Assembly (NCBI RefSeq): GCF_015533855.1
Contig: NZ_AP024154.1
Location: 4,160,501 to 4,224,500 of the forward strand
Source: Echinicola sp. 20G
Lineage (GTDB): Bacteria > Bacteroidota > Bacteroidia > Cytophagales > Cyclobacteriaceae
Direction: 5' to 3'
DNA length: 64,000 bases
A model generated the notes under the pieces. The model saw only the letters and a list, made by a program, of their open reading frames with translations. It made no database searches and was not told the DNA's origin. This document shows positions 63,146 to 64,000 of the stretch, in pieces; position 1 is the first letter of the stretch; each line of letters begins with the position of its first letter. The translations under genes were made by a program, and so were the position numbers.

Positions 63146-63178
63146 AGACGACCGTGAGCCATAGGCTTACGGTCGTCT
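63146..63178 (+). terminator. Terminator after the DoxDA gene
   Basis: A 15-bp stem (AGACGACCGTGAGCC with GGCTTACGGTCGTCT, one G-T pair) and an ATA loop start 15 bp after the stop codon. It is the strongest hairpin in this part of the window. Confidence 0.85.
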
Positions 63179-63689
63179 CTCTCACCACTCCCGAAAACTT
63201 TCGGGATACGGACTTACTGATAGTCATCGGTACAGGCTGTTCTTGTCTGCTGACATGGCAGGTAGGGCGGTTGGTAAAGTATAAGGACGCCTTCCTTACT
63301 AGATGTAATTTGTGATTATGGTCCCCGGCTTGGTGAAGAATACCCCTTTACCCTAGTATCCTGAGAATTAGTAATTCCCATTTTGTGATTTTTCAATGAA
63401 ATGATAATTCAGAGACTAAGGTTAATACTTTCGGTGTCACAATGTGTATTTTTGTAGGATAATGATACTAAAAAAATCGTGTGGGTATTAAGTGAATATC
63501 TTAATATCTATCGATAGTACTTTGTATCTTTCCAAGAATTAATTTACCTGGAGGCAACGTATCCCCAAGGGAACTCCAAGGTATACCCAAGACTGGTATA
63601 GGAGAGCTACCACGTGGTTGATGGAGAATTTGAATCAATAGTTAGCTGGGAACCCCTATTAATTCTATACTTATAATGGAGCATCCATC
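63179..63689. other. Gene-free stretch with an R1-like start
   Basis: A CCCGAAA with TTTCGGG stem is at 63188-63203. At 63331-63420, GGTGAAGAAT, TATCCT and GAGAATTAGTAATTCCC, then a TGATTTTTCAATGAAATGATAA-like run, match the beginning of R1 units, but no DUF5763 gene copy follows. No other gene is seen. Confidence 0.45.
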
Positions 63690-64000
63690 ATGGCGAATAC
63701 TTACATCTACACCACAAGAAAATTAGAAAAATGGATCAAACCCCTGATCCAGACTTTACCGACCAAAGAAGGGCCAGAAAGGTTGGGGAAATGGAACGCT
63801 ACTGTGTTTTATGTGGATAGAAAGAAATGTTGGCTATTGACCAATGCCATGACCAAGTACAATTTGGTGATGACAGGTATTAAGTCTTCAGATCTGAAAG
63901 GAATTGAGGGGTTGTTTAAAAAAGCACTTTTCGAACAGTTGACCTATGATGGCATATCCCTTAGTTCGAAAAGGGTGGATGAGCTTATTGGGGGCATCAA
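63690..64000 (+). CDS. DUF6933-like protein, 5' part only
   Basis: The first 103 codons of a gene that runs past the window end, starting at ATG 63690 (MANTYIYTTRKLEKWIK). The segment LGKWNATVFYVDRKKCWLLTNAMTKYNLVMT fits DUF6933 proteins, small cytoplasmic proteins of unknown role in which WxAxxxxxDRKKCLLFTN-like text is conserved. The 3' end is missing. The family call is moderate. Confidence 0.6.
   Translation, partial: MANTYIYTTRKLEKWIKPLIQTLPTKEGPERLGKWNATVFYVDRKKCWLLTNAMTKYNLVMTGIKSSDLKGIEGLFKKALFEQLTYDGISLSSKRVDELIGGI

Overview
The window reads as a chromosomal stretch of a Bacteroidota bacterium, most likely of the Cytophagales (Cyclobacteriaceae-like). The reasons are three SusC/SusD outer-membrane pairs, two ECF sigma/FecR pairs, STN-domain TonB receptors, WG-repeat, DUF6520, DUF5958 and DUF5763-type proteins, and lipoprotein signals typical of the phylum. 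Base composition is visibly mosaic: the dinB-dnaE block (5.5-9.6 kb) and the susC-tlpA block (39-44 kb) are GC-richer than their surroundings, and 45-63 kb is AT-rich.

Region by region. 0.1-9.6 kb: a DNA-damage cassette with an SRAP-family DNA-protein crosslink protein, a LexA-like HTH/S24 repressor, a Y-family polymerase and a second DnaE with a degenerate PHP domain. A 1049-residue multi-PAS/GAF sensor gene lies between the repressor and dinB, and a broken copy of the repressor start is left next to dinB. 9.6-10.6 kb: a lipoprotein and an Rnk/GreA-like factor. 11.3-30.4 kb: two consecutive SusC/SusD uptake loci, each led by its own ECF sigma factor and FecR anti-sigma factor. The first carries two phosphodiester glycosidases and a TIG-NHL lipoprotein. 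The second carries a metallophosphoesterase and a glycerophosphodiester phosphodiesterase. No classical glycoside hydrolase is present, so the pair looks built for phosphodiester-linked glycans or teichoic-acid-like polymers. 30.5-35.6 kb: a decayed terpene-synthase copy joined to a decayed dnaE 3' end, a SLATT-like membrane protein, a WG-repeat protein, an intact class I terpene synthase and a Crp/Fnr-like regulator. 35.8-44.2 kb: a MauE/DoxX protein, a DUF6520 peptide, and a third SusC/SusD locus with a TlpA-like thioredoxin protein. Its susC and susD are separated by about 1 kb of palindromic repeats.

45.4-63.1 kb is an accessory region: an XRE regulator, an AIPR-family protein with a nuclease-like N-terminus, then many unrelated single genes (GNAT, DUF5958, PqqD-like, TPR, DUF4145, AraC plus oxidoreductase, DUF1835, linear amide hydrolase, and a DoxX/DsrE/DoxDA sulfur operon). 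Four copies of a 570-710 bp unit (called R1 here) are interspersed. Each has a reversed DUF5763-type gene, intact only in the first, and a 3' part that ends at CGTT, where all sequence identity stops and a different gene begins. Together with large imperfect palindromes after several genes, this resembles an integron-type cassette array without an integrase in view. It is the most unusual structure in the window. The last 311 bases hold the start of a DUF6933-like gene.
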